Origin: Candidatus Pantoea deserta
GTDB taxonomy: Bacteria > Pseudomonadota > Gammaproteobacteria > Enterobacterales > Enterobacteriaceae
NCBI RefSeq assembly: GCF_003813865.1
Contig: NZ_RMVG01000003.1
Span: 310,001 to 374,000 of the forward strand
Reading direction: 5' to 3'
Length of the DNA: 64,000 nt
The notes below the pieces were generated by a model. That model was not told where the DNA came from, searched no databases, and was given only the letters and a program-made list of their open reading frames with translations. Of the stretch, positions 19,224 through 28,385 are shown piece by piece. The translations under genes were made by a program, and so were the position numbers. How positions within the stretch are numbered: the stretch's first letter is position 1; each line of letters starts with the position of its first letter.

Positions 19224-21239
19224 ATGAACACCCTGTTAAAAATCGGTATGATTACGGGCCTGCTACTGGCAGGCCCTTCATTCGGCGCAGAGAATATTAC
19301 CCGCGCCAGTCAGATCCCCCAGCTTCATGAAGATCCGCAGGATGCTACCGTTAGCGAGCGCGTGACTTCTCGCTTTACCCGCTCTCACTATCGTCAGTTC
19401 GACCTTGACCAGGCGTTTTCCGCGAAGATCTTCGACCGCTATCTCAACATGCTGGATTACAGCCACAACGTGCTGCTGGCCTCTGATGTAGCGCAGTTCG
19501 CCGACAAGAAAACCACGCTTGGCGATGAGCTGCGCAGCGGTAAGCTCGACGTGTTTTACGATCTCTATAATCTGGCGCAAAAACGCCGTTTTGAGCGTTA
19601 TCAGTACGCGCTCGACGTGCTGAACCGCCCGATGAACTTTACCGGCAACGACACCATCGACATCGATCGCGCCAAAGCGCCCTGGCCGAAAGACCAGGCG
19701 GAGCTGAACGCGCTGTGGGATGCCAAAGTAAAGTATGACCAGCTCAGCCTGAAGCTGGCTGGCAAAGACGAAAAAGAAATTCGCGACGTGCTGACCAAGC
19801 GCTACAATTTCGCCATTCGTCGTCTGGCGCAGAGCAACAGCGAAGATGTGTTCCAGCTGGCGATGAACTCCTTTGCGCACGAAATCGATCCGCACACTAA
19901 CTACCTGTCGCCGCGCAACACCGAACAGTTCAATACCGAAATGAGCCTGTCGCTGGAAGGCATCGGTGCCGTGCTGCAAATGGACGATGACTATACGGTC
20001 ATTAACTCTATGGTTGCAGGCGGCCCGGCGGCGAAGAGCAAGTCCATCAGCGTCGGCGATCGTATCGTTGGCGTGGCTCAGCCAGGCAAGCCGATGGAAG
20101 ATGTCATCGGCTGGCGTCTCGACGACGTCGTGGCAAAGATCAAAGGACCGAAAGGCAGCAAGGTTCGTCTGGAAATCTTACCCGCAGGCAAAGGCACCAA
20201 AACCCGCACTGTGACCCTGACGCGTGAAAAAATCCGTCTGGAAGATCGCGCGGTGAAAATGAGCGTGCACAACGTCGGGAAACAGAAAGTCGGCGTGCTG
20301 GACATTCCGGGCTTCTACGTAGGCCTGACCGACGACGTGAAAGTACAGCTGCAAAAATTGCAGAAGCAGAACGTTGACAGCGTGGTGATAGACCTGCGCA
20401 CCAACGGCGGCGGCGCGCTGACTGAAGCCGTCTCGCTTTCCGGCTTGTTTATCCCCAGCGGTCCGGTGGTGCAGGTACGCGACAACAATGGCCGCGTGCG
20501 TGAAGACAGCGACAACGATGGCGTTGTTTACTACAAAGGCCCGCTGGTGGTGCTGGTGGATCGCTTTAGCGCCTCGGCGTCGGAAATCTTCGCGGCGGCC
20601 ATGCAGGATTACGGTCGTGCGCTGATTGTCGGCGAGCCGACCTTTGGCAAGGGCACGGTTCAGCAGTACCGCTCGCTGAACCGCATCTACGACCAGATGC
20701 TGCGTCCGGAGTGGCCTGCGCTGGGTTCCGTGCAGTACACCATCCAGAAATTCTACCGTATCAACGGCGGCAGCACGCAGCGTAAAGGCGTTACGCCGGA
20801 TCTGCTGATGCCGACCGGCGTGGAAGCGGCGGAAACCGGCGAGAAGTTCGAAGATAATGCGCTGCCGTGGGACAGCATTAATGCCGCAACCTACAGCAAG
20901 ACAGGCGACATCAAGCCGGTAGTGGCGCAGCTGACCAAACAGCATGAAGCCCGTATCGCCGAGGATCGCGAGTTCCAGTACATCATGAAGGACATCGCGC
21001 GCTTTAACGCGATGAAAGACAAGCGCAACATCGTGTCGCTCAATCTGGCCCAGCGCGAGAAAGAGAACCGCGAAGAGGATGCGCTGCGTCTGGAACGCAT
21101 CAATGCGCGCTATCAGGCCGAAGGCAAAAAGCCGCTGAAGAGCCTGGACGAGCTGCCGAAGGATTACAAAGAACCGGATCCGTACCTCGATGAGACGGTG
21201 AGAATCGCCAACGATCTGGCTCAGCTGGATAAGTCGTAA
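19224..21239 (+). CDS. prc: tail-specific protease Prc (Tsp)
   Basis: A 671-aa periplasmic protease that, with the adaptor NlpI, degrades the endopeptidase MepS and ssrA-tagged or misfolded proteins. Order: signal peptide (1-22), N-terminal helical region, PDZ domain (about 240-320, VAGGPAAKSKSISVGDRIVG), serine/lysine dyad Ser451 (FSASASEIF) and Lys476 (FGKGTVQ), which match E. coli 452 and 477, then a long charged C-terminal helical domain. ATG 19224 was chosen because it opens the signal peptide; the frame runs upstream into proQ. The C-terminus is about 10 residues shorter than in E. coli. Confidence 0.96.
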   Translation: MNTLLKIGMITGLLLAGPSFGAENITRASQIPQLHEDPQDATVSERVTSRFTRSHYRQFDLDQAFSAKIFDRYLNMLDYSHNVLLASDVAQFADKKTTLGDELRSGKLDVFYDLYNLAQKRRFERYQYALDVLNRPMNFTGNDTIDIDRAKAPWPKDQAELNALWDAKVKYDQLSLKLAGKDEKEIRDVLTKRYNFAIRRLAQSNSEDVFQLAMNSFAHEIDPHTNYLSPRNTEQFNTEMSLSLEGIGAVLQMDDDYTVINSMVAGGPAAKSKSISVGDRIVGVAQPGKPMEDVIGWRLDDVVAKIKGPKGSKVRLEILPAGKGTKTRTVTLTREKIRLEDRAVKMSVHNVGKQKVGVLDIPGFYVGLTDDVKVQLQKLQKQNVDSVVIDLRTNGGGALTEAVSLSGLFIPSGPVVQVRDNNGRVREDSDNDGVVYYKGPLVVLVDRFSASASEIFAAAMQDYGRALIVGEPTFGKGTVQQYRSLNRIYDQMLRPEWPALGSVQYTIQKFYRINGGSTQRKGVTPDLLMPTGVEAAETGEKFEDNALPWDSINAATYSKTGDIKPVVAQLTKQHEARIAEDREFQYIMKDIARFNAMKDKRNIVSLNLAQREKENREEDALRLERINARYQAEGKKPLKSLDELPKDYKEPDPYLDETVRIANDLAQLDKS

Positions 21240-21279
21240 GCGATCTCATCAGCCTGCCGCGCCGAACGCGCCAGGGTTC

Positions 21280-21309
21280 AAAAAGCACCGCGCGGCGGTG
21301 CTTTTTTTT
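21280..21309 (+). terminator. terminator of proQ-prc
   Basis: Perfect 8-bp stem AGCACCGC (21284-21291)/GCGGTGCT (21295-21302), 3-nt loop, then eight T. Confidence 0.92.
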
Positions 21310-21421
21310 ACCTGTGATTCGGCGGCTGGCGGCAAACCCGCTCCGGCGAAATCGCCCTGGGCTGCGAAAGCGTGACTAAATGTAAAGTTATGTCTTTTTA
21401 GGCACTTAAAGATTAAGGTCG

Positions 21422-21450
21422 CTTGAAATGCGACGTAATGACCCTAGGAT
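21422..21450 (+). promoter_or_regulatory. sigma32-like heat-shock promoter of htpX
   Basis: CTTGAAA (21422-21428) equals the sigma32 -35 consensus; CCCTAGGAT (21442-21450), 13 bp later, is a fair match to the CCCCATNT -10. htpX is heat- and Cpx-induced in E. coli. A single GTAAA half-site nearby (about 21381) is too weak to call CpxR. Confidence 0.65.
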
Positions 21451-21498
21451 AGGGATCCGCGCAGTCAGCGCTTGAACAACTGAGGATAATTAACTTTT

Positions 21499-22380
21499 AT
21501 GATGCGTATTGCTCTTTTCCTGTTGACCAACTTAGCTGTGATGTTGGTTTTCGGGCTGATTCTCAGCCTGACAGGGATCCGGTCAAGCAGTGTTCAGGGC
21601 CTGATGATTATGGCAGGTCTGTTTGGCTTTGGCGGTGCGTTTGTTTCACTGCTGATGTCGAAGTGGATGGCACTGCGTTCGGTCGGCGGTGAGGTGATTG
21701 AACAACCCCGTAATGAAACGGAACGCTGGCTGATGCAGACCGTGGGTCAGCAGGCGCAGCAGGCGGGTATCGCCATGCCGCAGGTCGCCATCTACCATGC
21801 GCCCGACATCAACGCCTTTGCCACCGGCGCGCGCCGCGATGCTTCGCTGGTCGCCGTCTCCACGGGGCTTTTGCAAAACATGAGTCGCGATGAAGCCGAA
21901 GCCGTGTTAGCCCACGAAATCGCGCATATCGCCAATGGCGACATGGTAACCATGACGCTGATTCAGGGTATTGTGAACACCTTTGTTATCTTTATCTCGC
22001 GCATTATCGCTCAGGTTGCCTCTGGCTTCCTGTCGGGCAACCGCGATGGCGAAGAGAACAGCAACGGCAACCCGCTGGTCTACTTTGCGGTGGCAACGGT
22101 GCTGGAGCTGGTGTTTGGTATTCTGGCCAGTATCATCACCATGTGGTTTTCACGCCATCGTGAGTTTCACGCCGACGCCGGATCGGCAAAACTGGTGGGC
22201 CGCGAAAAGATGATCGCCGCGTTGCAGCGTCTGAAAACCAGCTATGAACCGCAGGAGCCGAGCAGCATGATGGCGTTCTGCATCAACGGCAAAAGCAAGT
22301 CGCTGAGCGAACTCTTTATGTCGCATCCGCCGCTGGATAAGCGTATCGAAGCGCTGCGCAGCGGCCAGTACCTGAAGTAA
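21499..22380 (+). CDS. htpX: membrane-bound zinc metalloprotease HtpX
   Basis: A 293-aa inner-membrane M48 protease that cleaves misfolded membrane proteins alongside FtsH. Two N-terminal helices (about 4-22 and 35-55) are followed by the zinc motif HEIAH (139-143), two more hydrophobic segments (about 155-175 and 193-213), and the third-ligand region [15 protein letters not shown]. Sequence is almost that of E. coli HtpX and the length is the same (293). Preceded by a heat-shock promoter and followed by a strong terminator; monocistronic. Confidence 0.97.
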   Translation: MMRIALFLLTNLAVMLVFGLILSLTGIRSSSVQGLMIMAGLFGFGGAFVSLLMSKWMALRSVGGEVIEQPRNETERWLMQTVGQQAQQAGIAMPQVAIYHAPDINAFATGARRDASLVAVSTGLLQNMSRDEAEAVLAHEIAHIANGDMVTMTLIQGIVNTFVIFISRIIAQVASGFLSGNRDGEENSNGNPLVYFAVATVLELVFGILASIITMWFSRHREFHADAGSAKLVGREKMIAALQRLKTSYEPQEPSSMMAFCINGKSKSLSELFMSHPPLDKRIEALRSGQYLK

Positions 22381-22393
22381 CGACCCGTCAGAT

Positions 22394-22425
22394 AAAAAGG
22401 CGACTCTCCGGAGTCGCCTTTTTTA
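22394..22425. terminator. bidirectional terminator of htpX and yebQ
   Basis: 9-bp stem AGGCGACTC (22398-22406)/GAGTCGCCT (22411-22419) with TCCG loop; six T on the plus side and five on the minus side. Serves both convergent genes. Confidence 0.93.
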
Positions 22426-23805
22426 TTACTGCACAATGGCGCGCTTCTGCGACAGGCGCGACAGGCTGAACAGCGCGGCAATGCTGGAGAACAGGCCCGC
22501 CAGAATCAGCGAGGCGTGCGTGCCGCTCTGATCGAACATATTAAACATCAGGGCGACCAGCGCCGCGCCGCTGCTCTGGCCCAGCAGGCGCGCCGTACCC
22601 AGCATCCCGCTGGCGCCGCCGCTGCGATTGCGCGGCGCGGAGGAGATAATGGTGTGATTATTGGGTGACTGAAACAGGCCGAATCCGGCGCCGCACAGCG
22701 CCATGCGCCAGATAATATCCCAGTCCTGCGGCTGAGCAGGCAGCAGCGCCAGCAAAAAGAGCCCAGCGGCAAACAGCGCCAGTCCCAGCCCGCCGAGCAG
22801 ACCGGCGTGGATATGCTCAATCAGCCGTCCCGCAATCGGAGCCAGCACCATGGTCGCCAGCGGCCAGGGCGTCAGCAGCAAACCGGTGGCGACTTCGTCC
22901 CGGCCCAGTACGTTTTGCAGGAAAAAGGGCAGGGAAACCATCGCCAGCATCTGCGCGCAGAACGAGCAAACCGAGGTGCAGATAGACAGGCTGAACAGGG
23001 GAATGCGCAGCAAATCCACAGGCAGCAGCGGCACCGCCATACGCTGCTGGCGACGAACAAAAAACCAGCCGGCGACAATTAACACCGCCGTTTCGCCCAT
23101 GACCAGCGTCAGAGGCTGGCCCTGAGAGAAACCGGTTAGCGTATAGATCAGCAGCCCGAAAAACAGCGCATTCATCAGCGCGCTTGGCACATCGAATTTC
23201 TGCGCTTTCGATTTCTGCGTGTTATCCGGCAGGAAGCGCAGCGCCAGCCACAGCGCGATTATTCCCAGCGGCACGTTGATCAGAAACAGCCATTTCCAGC
23301 TGGCAATCGACAGAATAGCCGCGGCTACCGTGGGGCCCGCCGCGCTGGATACCGCGACCACCAGAGAGTTAATCGCCATGCCGCGCCCCAGATGCCGCTG
23401 CGGATAGATGATGCGAATCAGCGCCGTATTGACGCTCATCAGCGCTGCGCCGCCAAAGCCCTGAAGCACGCGCGCCAGCGTCAGCATCGAGAGCGAAGAG
23501 GAGAGGGCGCAAAACACGGAGGTAAGAATAAACAGCCCCAGCCCGACCTGATAGACGCGTCGATAGCCGAGCATATCGCCGAGAAAAGAGAGCGACAGCA
23601 GCGAGGCGACAATAGCAATCTGGTAAGCATTGACAATCCAGACGGACTGCGCGGGGCTGGCCTGAAGTTCACGGGCAATGGTGGGCAGCGCCACGTTAGC
23701 AATAGCGCCATCCAGCACCGCCATCATAATTCCCAGCGCGATAGTGAAAATTGCGCCGTAACGCTGTGGGACGGGAATACCATCCTGATATTGGGTCGGG
23801 GACAT
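22426..23805 (-). CDS. yebQ: YebQ, DHA2-type MFS transporter
   Basis: A 459-aa major-facilitator protein, E. coli YebQ being 457 aa. Fourteen hydrophobic segments are suggested from residue 18 on, with MFS motif A (FLGDMLGYRRVYQVG, about 70-84) and motif C-like GFGGAALMS. Such drug:H+ antiporters export amphipathic compounds; the YebQ substrate is unknown. The ATG at 23805 (MSPTQYQDG) aligns with the family start; the frame extends 20 codons upstream without similarity. It lies divergent from kdgR, as in E. coli, so KdgR control is possible. Confidence 0.9.
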   Translation of the reverse strand: MSPTQYQDGIPVPQRYGAIFTIALGIMMAVLDGAIANVALPTIARELQASPAQSVWIVNAYQIAIVASLLSLSFLGDMLGYRRVYQVGLGLFILTSVFCALSSSLSMLTLARVLQGFGGAALMSVNTALIRIIYPQRHLGRGMAINSLVVAVSSAAGPTVAAAILSIASWKWLFLINVPLGIIALWLALRFLPDNTQKSKAQKFDVPSALMNALFFGLLIYTLTGFSQGQPLTLVMGETAVLIVAGWFFVRRQQRMAVPLLPVDLLRIPLFSLSICTSVCSFCAQMLAMVSLPFFLQNVLGRDEVATGLLLTPWPLATMVLAPIAGRLIEHIHAGLLGGLGLALFAAGLFLLALLPAQPQDWDIIWRMALCGAGFGLFQSPNNHTIISSAPRNRSGGASGMLGTARLLGQSSGAALVALMFNMFDQSGTHASLILAGLFSSIAALFSLSRLSQKRAIVQ

Positions 23806-23993
23806 AAGACGACTGGTAAAGAGGGTGAATATCACCATGCTAATGAATTTGCTGCTAAAACGCACCGTTTTTACTGCAAAAATGTTTTTTAACCTCTCAC
23901 GCCAGCGACAGGCAATGGTGCAGTACGCAGGGAAGCGCTATATTGGCTGTCTGTTCCGATTTTATTAAAACGTTTTTAAAAAAAGGGTGCGTG

Positions 23994-24785
23994 ATGGCCG
24001 CCAGTGAAAATGACAAACAACCCGATGCCGTTTCTTCCGTTATGAAGGTATTCGGCATTCTCCAGGCGCTTGGCGAAGAGCGCGATCACGGTATTACCGA
24101 ACTGGCGCAGCGCGTCATGATGTCAAAAAGCACCGTCTATCGCTTTCTGCAAACCATGAAGGCGCTGGGATACGTTACCCAGGAAGGCGAGAGCGAAAAG
24201 TATTCCCTGACGCTGAAACTGTTTGAGCTGGGAGCAAAGGCGTTGCAGAACGTCGATCTTATTCGCAGCGCCGATGTGCAGATGCGCGAACTCTCCCGGC
24301 TGACCAAAGAGACGATTCACCTTGGCGCGCTGGAAGAGGACAGCATTGTTTACATCCATAAAATCGATTCGCTCTACAATCTGCGCATGTATTCGCGTAT
24401 CGGACGCCGCAATCCGCTGCACACCACGGCCATCGGCAAGGTGCTGCTGGCGTGGCGCGACCGCGCAGAGGTCAGGGATATTCTGAAGGATGTGGAGTTT
24501 AAGCGCAGCACCGCGAATACCATCGTGTCCAGCGAGGCGCTGATTGAGGTGCTGGATCAGGTGAAACTACAGGGCTTCGGCGAAGATAACGAAGAGCAGG
24601 AAGAGGGGTTACGCTGCATTGCCGTGCCTGTTTTTGATCGTTTCGGCGTCGTTATCGCGGGGCTGAGTATCTCTTTTCCGACCATTCGTTTTTCCGAAGA
24701 GGCGAAAAGCGACTATGTCGCCATGCTGCATCGCGCAGCGCGCACGCTCTCCGCAGAGATGGGCTATCACCACTACGCCTTTTAA
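23994..24785 (+). CDS. kdgR: IclR-family repressor KdgR
   Basis: A 263-aa regulator equal in length to E. coli KdgR. The N-terminal winged helix (about 17-75, ITELAQRVMMSKSTVYRFLQTM) binds operators of pectin/hexuronate and KDG catabolism genes. The C-terminal IclR effector domain (about 85-255, HLGALEEDSIVYIHK, LRCIAVPVFDRFG) binds 2-keto-3-deoxygluconate. In plant-associated relatives KdgR also controls pectinases and secretion. Start at 23994 matches the E. coli start; the frame runs further upstream without similarity. Followed by a terminator shared with yobH. Confidence 0.96.
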   Translation: MAASENDKQPDAVSSVMKVFGILQALGEERDHGITELAQRVMMSKSTVYRFLQTMKALGYVTQEGESEKYSLTLKLFELGAKALQNVDLIRSADVQMRELSRLTKETIHLGALEEDSIVYIHKIDSLYNLRMYSRIGRRNPLHTTAIGKVLLAWRDRAEVRDILKDVEFKRSTANTIVSSEALIEVLDQVKLQGFGEDNEEQEEGLRCIAVPVFDRFGVVIAGLSISFPTIRFSEEAKSDYVAMLHRAARTLSAEMGYHHYAF

Positions 24786-24786
24786 T

Positions 24787-24816
24787 AAAAAAAGCGGGCG
24801 CAGCCCGCTTGTCTTT
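24787..24816. terminator. bidirectional terminator of kdgR and yobH
   Basis: 8-bp stem AAGCGGGC (24792-24799)/GCCCGCTT (24803-24810), GCA loop. Seven A before it give a T-run for yobH on the minus strand; the plus side has only GTCTTTA. Confidence 0.85.
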
Positions 24817-25051
24817 AGTTATCGATCACCTCGCCGCTCTTCTTGAGCAGGGGACAATCCGTCACGCCAATCACACCGCTATCGGTATGCAGATACTGCG
24901 CGGTAATCACCCCGCGCGCGGTCAGGTAGCTACATTGCAGACCCAGACCCGCGGCATTTTTACTGCTGCCAGTCAGTACGCCGTAGCCGGTAAACAGCAT
25001 AGCGACCCAGATAACGGCGAGCAGAACGATCGCCCGGATAAACAGTTTCAT
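24815..25051 (-). CDS. yobH: YobH, small conserved protein
   Basis: A 78-aa protein matching E. coli YobH (79 aa) along its length. It has an N-terminal hydrophobic segment (about 4-24, FIRAIVLLAVIWVAMLFTGYGVL) that is a signal anchor or signal peptide, then a small domain with two cysteines (LGLQCSYLTARG and VTDCPLL) that could form a periplasmic disulfide. Function unknown. In E. coli mgrB lies between yobH and yebO; I found no mgrB in the 206-nt gap here. Confidence 0.9.
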   Translation of the reverse strand: MKLFIRAIVLLAVIWVAMLFTGYGVLTGSSKNAAGLGLQCSYLTARGVITAQYLHTDSGVIGVTDCPLLKKSGEVIDN

Positions 25052-25257
25052 TTTGTCTCCATGTGATACATAACGCAGCTATCCAAAGTTTGCTGCCGCC
25101 CATAATATTAACAGCTTGCCTTGCTTTGTCTGCTGAATCGATCAGAGATTGCCTAAAGCGAAGCATTCAGGGAAATCTGCATTCAGGTTAACAGCCTGGT
25201 CAGCGACTCAGGCAACAGGTAGAATCGAGGCGTTATCTTTTCGATTTTGAGGCAGTT

Positions 25258-25524
25258 ATGAACGAGTTAGCCGCAACCTCTGGTCCGCTGTTCAGTTATG
25301 GCGTACTGGCTATTACTATTATTGTGGCGTTTATTGTCTGGTTTTTTGTTAACCGGGCCAGCGTGCGCGCCAGCGAACAGATTGAGCTGTTGAACCTGCT
25401 GCTGGAAGAGCAGAAAAAACAGAATGCGCTGCTGCGTAAACTGGTCGAGAGCCAGAGCGCGACGCAGGAGACGCAGCAACCCGAAGAGGCGCGTGATTTT
25501 ATTCGCCTGATACCGGAACGTTAA
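25258..25524 (+). CDS. yebO: YebO, small membrane protein
   Basis: An 88-aa protein matching E. coli YebO (95 aa). One membrane helix (about 12-32, FSYGVLAITIIVAFIVWFFV) is followed by a NRAS-x-R motif and a cytoplasmic coiled-coil (about 38-65, SEQIELLNLLLEEQKKQNALLRKL). The end, IRLIPER, matches the family. Function unknown. The next gene begins 25 nt later in the same direction, so the two may be co-transcribed. Confidence 0.88.
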   Translation: MNELAATSGPLFSYGVLAITIIVAFIVWFFVNRASVRASEQIELLNLLLEEQKKQNALLRKLVESQSATQETQQPEEARDFIRLIPER

Positions 25525-25549
25525 TAGCCTGACCCAGCAAGGAGGCGAT

Positions 25550-26560
25550 ATGGCCTGGAAAAACCCCTGGTACGACGCCAGTAAGGCGCATCATACACCT
25601 GAAGGCTTCTGCAATCTGGAACCCGATCCGCGCCAGCCGGGCGATCTCGATCGCTGGCGTAAAGAGCGTAAAGCCCAGGGGCTGCCGTTTCCGCCTCAGA
25701 ATGGCTATGAGGCTTTTAAGGCAAACTGGTTTCAGTCGGCCGATCTCTCCGGCGACGACGACCGGGTGTGGTGGCTGGGGCATGCGGCGATGCTGCTGCG
25801 CCTGAATCAACGCTACCTGCTGATCGATCCGGCGCTTTCTCTGCGCGCCTCGCCGCTGCCTTTTGCCGGACCCAAACGTAAAACGCCCGCTCCGCTGCGC
25901 ATCTCTCAGCTACCGCGGCTCGACTACGTACTGATCTCCCATAACCACTATGACCACCTCGATCTGACCACGGTAAAACGTATTATCCAAAGGTTTCCCG
26001 AAGTGACCTTTCTGGTGCCGTTAGGGCTGGAAACCTGGTTCAGGCGACGCGGCGCTCGGCACGTTTATCCCCTTGACTGGTGGCAGTCTCAGCGGGAAAA
26101 CGATCTGACGCTCACTGCCGTACCGGCTCGCCACTGGAGTATGCGCACCCTGAAGGATCGTAATCGCTCATTGTGGTGCGGCTGGGTGATACGCAGCGAG
26201 GCCGTCAATTTCTGGTTTTCCGGCGACAGCGGTTTCTCTGAAAACCTGGCGGAAATCCCACGGCGGCTTGGTCCGTTTAACCTGGCAGCGTTGCCCACAG
26301 GCGCCTATGCACCAAAATGGTTCATGCAAAGTAGTCATATGGACCCCGATCACGCCGTATCATTATGGCGGCTTATGGGACAACCTCTGACCATTCCTGT
26401 TCACTGGGGCGTCTTTGAACTGGCGGATGAATCGCTTGATGAGCCGCCGGTTGAATTAAGTCGCGCCATTGCGCGTAGTGGCGAAGACAATGGCCGTTTC
26501 GCTCCCTGGAAAATTGGCGAAGGGCGCAGTTTGCGCAATATAGACCAGGAAAAATCCTAA
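25550..26560 (+). CDS. MBL-fold metallo-hydrolase (NAPE-PLD/RomA-like)
   Basis: A 336-aa protein of the metallo-beta-lactamase fold. The zinc motif SHNHYDHLD puts His131, His133, Asp135 and His136 in place; further ligands are RHWSMR, FSGDSGF (Asp) and PVHWG near residue 284. The N-terminal segment (NPWYDASKAHHTPEGFCN) and layout are those of the NAPE-hydrolysing phospholipase D-like/RomA group, which act on phospholipids or related lipids; the substrate here is unknown. No signal peptide. It is absent at this locus in E. coli K-12. Confidence 0.88.
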   Translation: MAWKNPWYDASKAHHTPEGFCNLEPDPRQPGDLDRWRKERKAQGLPFPPQNGYEAFKANWFQSADLSGDDDRVWWLGHAAMLLRLNQRYLLIDPALSLRASPLPFAGPKRKTPAPLRISQLPRLDYVLISHNHYDHLDLTTVKRIIQRFPEVTFLVPLGLETWFRRRGARHVYPLDWWQSQRENDLTLTAVPARHWSMRTLKDRNRSLWCGWVIRSEAVNFWFSGDSGFSENLAEIPRRLGPFNLAALPTGAYAPKWFMQSSHMDPDHAVSLWRLMGQPLTIPVHWGVFELADESLDEPPVELSRAIARSGEDNGRFAPWKIGEGRSLRNIDQEKS

Positions 26561-27084
26561 AGCTTCAGCATAATCTCTGAAGCATGATTGCAGTTTCAAC
26601 AGCACATTTATTCTGGATCAAAGAAGAAAAGGTAATAAAGGATAAGTGTCGCTCTGCTTTTAATTGGGGCAACCTCTGAATCTATTTTCCAGATTGTGGT
26701 GCAAAAGAGATTTTTATCCGTACCAGAGAAAATGATGGAAAGGCGTCAACAGGAGAAAAATGCTGGCGCCGTTTTTAGTTTTAGAGTTTCGCTTAAAAAA
26801 ATTTATGCCATATTAATGCAATAATTTATCTTTAAATTAAGCTGTTATCTGGAGTAAGGTTGGACGAAGAAGCGGCTATCCGCTATAGTAAGATCTATCA
26901 GCGGTAAGTTGATGGATAATGCTTTTGGGTCTATGGCTGGTTATCTTATGAACCAGAAAGAACAAAGCATGTCGCTGTTTCGCAAATTTTGTGCAGCACA
27001 TCGATCGTCGATTAAAAATGCCTTGCCATTAATTTGCGGATATGTGATAACAATTCGTGGGTCAAACGAGGTACAGTTCTGTTT
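26561..27084. other. long AT-rich upstream region of yobF-cspC
   Basis: No ORF fits a known protein. A 7-bp hairpin (GCTTCAG 26562-26568/CTGAAGC 26577-26583) directly follows the MBL gene but lacks a T-run. The rest is AT-rich and probably carries the yobF-cspC promoter and a long 5' leader, as in E. coli. A frame open from 26909 to 27163 overlaps yobF out of frame and is not supported. Confidence 0.45.
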
Positions 27085-27159
27085 ATGTATGGCATCTTCA
27101 GTAAAGAAGTTACGAGTAAAAACGTTGACGTTGAATACCGCTTCCTTGCCGAACCTTAA
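27085..27159 (+). CDS. yobF: shortened YobF (24 aa)
   Basis: The frame encodes 24 residues ([20 protein letters not shown] plus LAEP) matching the first half of E. coli YobF (47 aa, [24 protein letters not shown]...), then stops at TAA. It lies 81 nt before cspC, exactly where yobF lies in E. coli, and would share its transcript. YobF is a small stress-associated protein whose level rises on heat shock; how it acts is unknown. The ribosome site (GAGG at 27068) is a little far. The short end may be a genuine lineage variant or a truncation. Confidence 0.75.
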   Translation: MYGIFSKEVTSKNVDVEYRFLAEP

Positions 27160-27240
27160 TTAGTGCCTCATTCAGTAACGTCTCTGGTTTCTCTGTAGGT
27201 CTGCCTCCGGGCAAAATAAACACTCTAAGGAATTTGCAAA

Positions 27241-27450
27241 ATGGCAAAGATTAAAGGTCAGGTTAAGTGGTTCAACGAGTCTAAAGGTTTTGGTTTTATT
27301 ACTCCTGCTGACGGTAGCAAAGACGTGTTCGTACACTTCTCTGCTATTCAGGGCAACGGTTTCAAAACCCTGGCCGAAGGCCAAAGCGTTGAGTTCGAAA
27401 TTCAGGACGGCCAGAAAGGCCCGGCTGCTGTCAACGTAACCGCTATCTGA
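27241..27450 (+). CDS. cspC: cold-shock-like protein CspC
   Basis: A 69-aa OB-fold RNA/ssDNA chaperone, differing from E. coli CspC at about one position (Ser49 in place of Asn). RNP1 (KGFGFI, 15-20) and RNP2 (VFVHF, 29-33) are intact. CspC is constitutive, acts as a transcription antiterminator and stabilises stress mRNAs such as rpoS. Distinguishing residues ([33 protein letters not shown]) choose CspC over CspE. AAGGA precedes ATG. A strong terminator follows. Confidence 0.97.
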   Translation: MAKIKGQVKWFNESKGFGFITPADGSKDVFVHFSAIQGNGFKTLAEGQSVEFEIQDGQKGPAAVNVTAI

Positions 27451-27497
27451 TTTCGTGCCAGCTCGGTGCCATGCACCACTGAAAACGAATCCTGTAA

Positions 27498-27527
27498 AGC
27501 CCCGGTCTGCGACCGGGGCTTTTCTTT
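27498..27527 (+). terminator. terminator of yobF-cspC
   Basis: 10-bp stem AGCCCCGGTC (27498-27507)/GACCGGGGCT (27511-27520) with TGC loop, then TTTTCTTT. Confidence 0.93.
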
Positions 27528-27587
27528 GCGCTTTCGATAAGGCAGTGAACGGAGTACACTGCGGCGCGTCTTGTTAATGGAGTTTGT

Positions 27588-28385
27588 ATGTCGCTGACCT
27601 GTCCCCTGTGCCATCTGCCTTTGCAGCCTGAAAACCGCAGCTGGCGCTGTGAAAACCGCCATCAGTTCGATCAGGCGAAAGAGGGCTATATCAATCTGCT
27701 GCCCGTTCAGCATAAAGGCTCGCGCGAGCCAGGCGACAGCGCAGAGATGATGCAGGCGCGACGTGAGTTTTTGCAGGCAGGTTATTACCAGCCGCTGCGG
27801 GACGGCGTGGTGGCGCTGCTGCGCGACCGGTTGCCGAATGCGGGCGCGCTGCTGGATATTGGCTGTGGCGAAGGCTATTACACCTCGGCGCTTAGCGCGG
27901 CGAGCGCGCAGGTCTACGGGCTTGATATCGCGAAAAATGCCATTCGCCTGGCGGCTAAACGCTACCCTGACGTGCAGTTTTGCGTGGCGTCCAGCCAGCG
28001 CCTGCCGTTTGCCGACGCCTCGCTGGATGCGGTGGTGCGTATTTACGCCCCCTGTAACGAAGCGGAGTTAACGCGCGTCATTAAGCCTGGCGGTGTGCTG
28101 CTGACCGTGACGCCGGGCGCGCACCATCTGCAACAGTTTAAAGCGCTTATCTACCGCGAAGTGCAGCTCCATGCGCCAGAGGAGAAGCATTATGACGGCT
28201 TTAGCGAAGAGACCCAGCAGTCGCTGCGTTACGCCATGTCTTTGAGCGGCGAGTCGGCCGCAACGCTGCTACAGATGACGCCCTTCGCCTGGCGCGCCAG
28301 GCCCTCGGTATGGGGTGAACTACAGGCGTCAAAAGTGTTTGAATGTGACGCCGATTTTCGTCTGACCCTGTGGCGACGCCGCTAG
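27588..28385 (+). CDS. rlmA: 23S rRNA m1G745 methyltransferase
   Basis: A 265-aa SAM-dependent methyltransferase that modifies G745 of 23S rRNA in helix 35. An N-terminal zinc finger (Cys5, Cys8, Cys21, His25) is followed by the Rossmann core with motif [16 protein letters not shown] (about residue 87) and the [13 protein letters not shown] segment. Its stop overlaps the yobD stop by 4 nt in convergent orientation. In E. coli the Mn exporter gene mntP lies between these two; it is missing here. Confidence 0.95.
   Translation: MSLTCPLCHLPLQPENRSWRCENRHQFDQAKEGYINLLPVQHKGSREPGDSAEMMQARREFLQAGYYQPLRDGVVALLRDRLPNAGALLDIGCGEGYYTSALSAASAQVYGLDIAKNAIRLAAKRYPDVQFCVASSQRLPFADASLDAVVRIYAPCNEAELTRVIKPGGVLLTVTPGAHHLQQFKALIYREVQLHAPEEKHYDGFSEETQQSLRYAMSLSGESAATLLQMTPFAWRARPSVWGELQASKVFECDADFRLTLWRRR

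Noticed and set aside
21379..21395. CpxR box before htpX
   Set aside because: Only one GTAAA half-site; the second is GTCTT.
26909..27163. 84-codon ORF upstream of cspC
   Set aside because: It overlaps the conserved yobF frame out of phase, has no good ribosome site and no family similarity.
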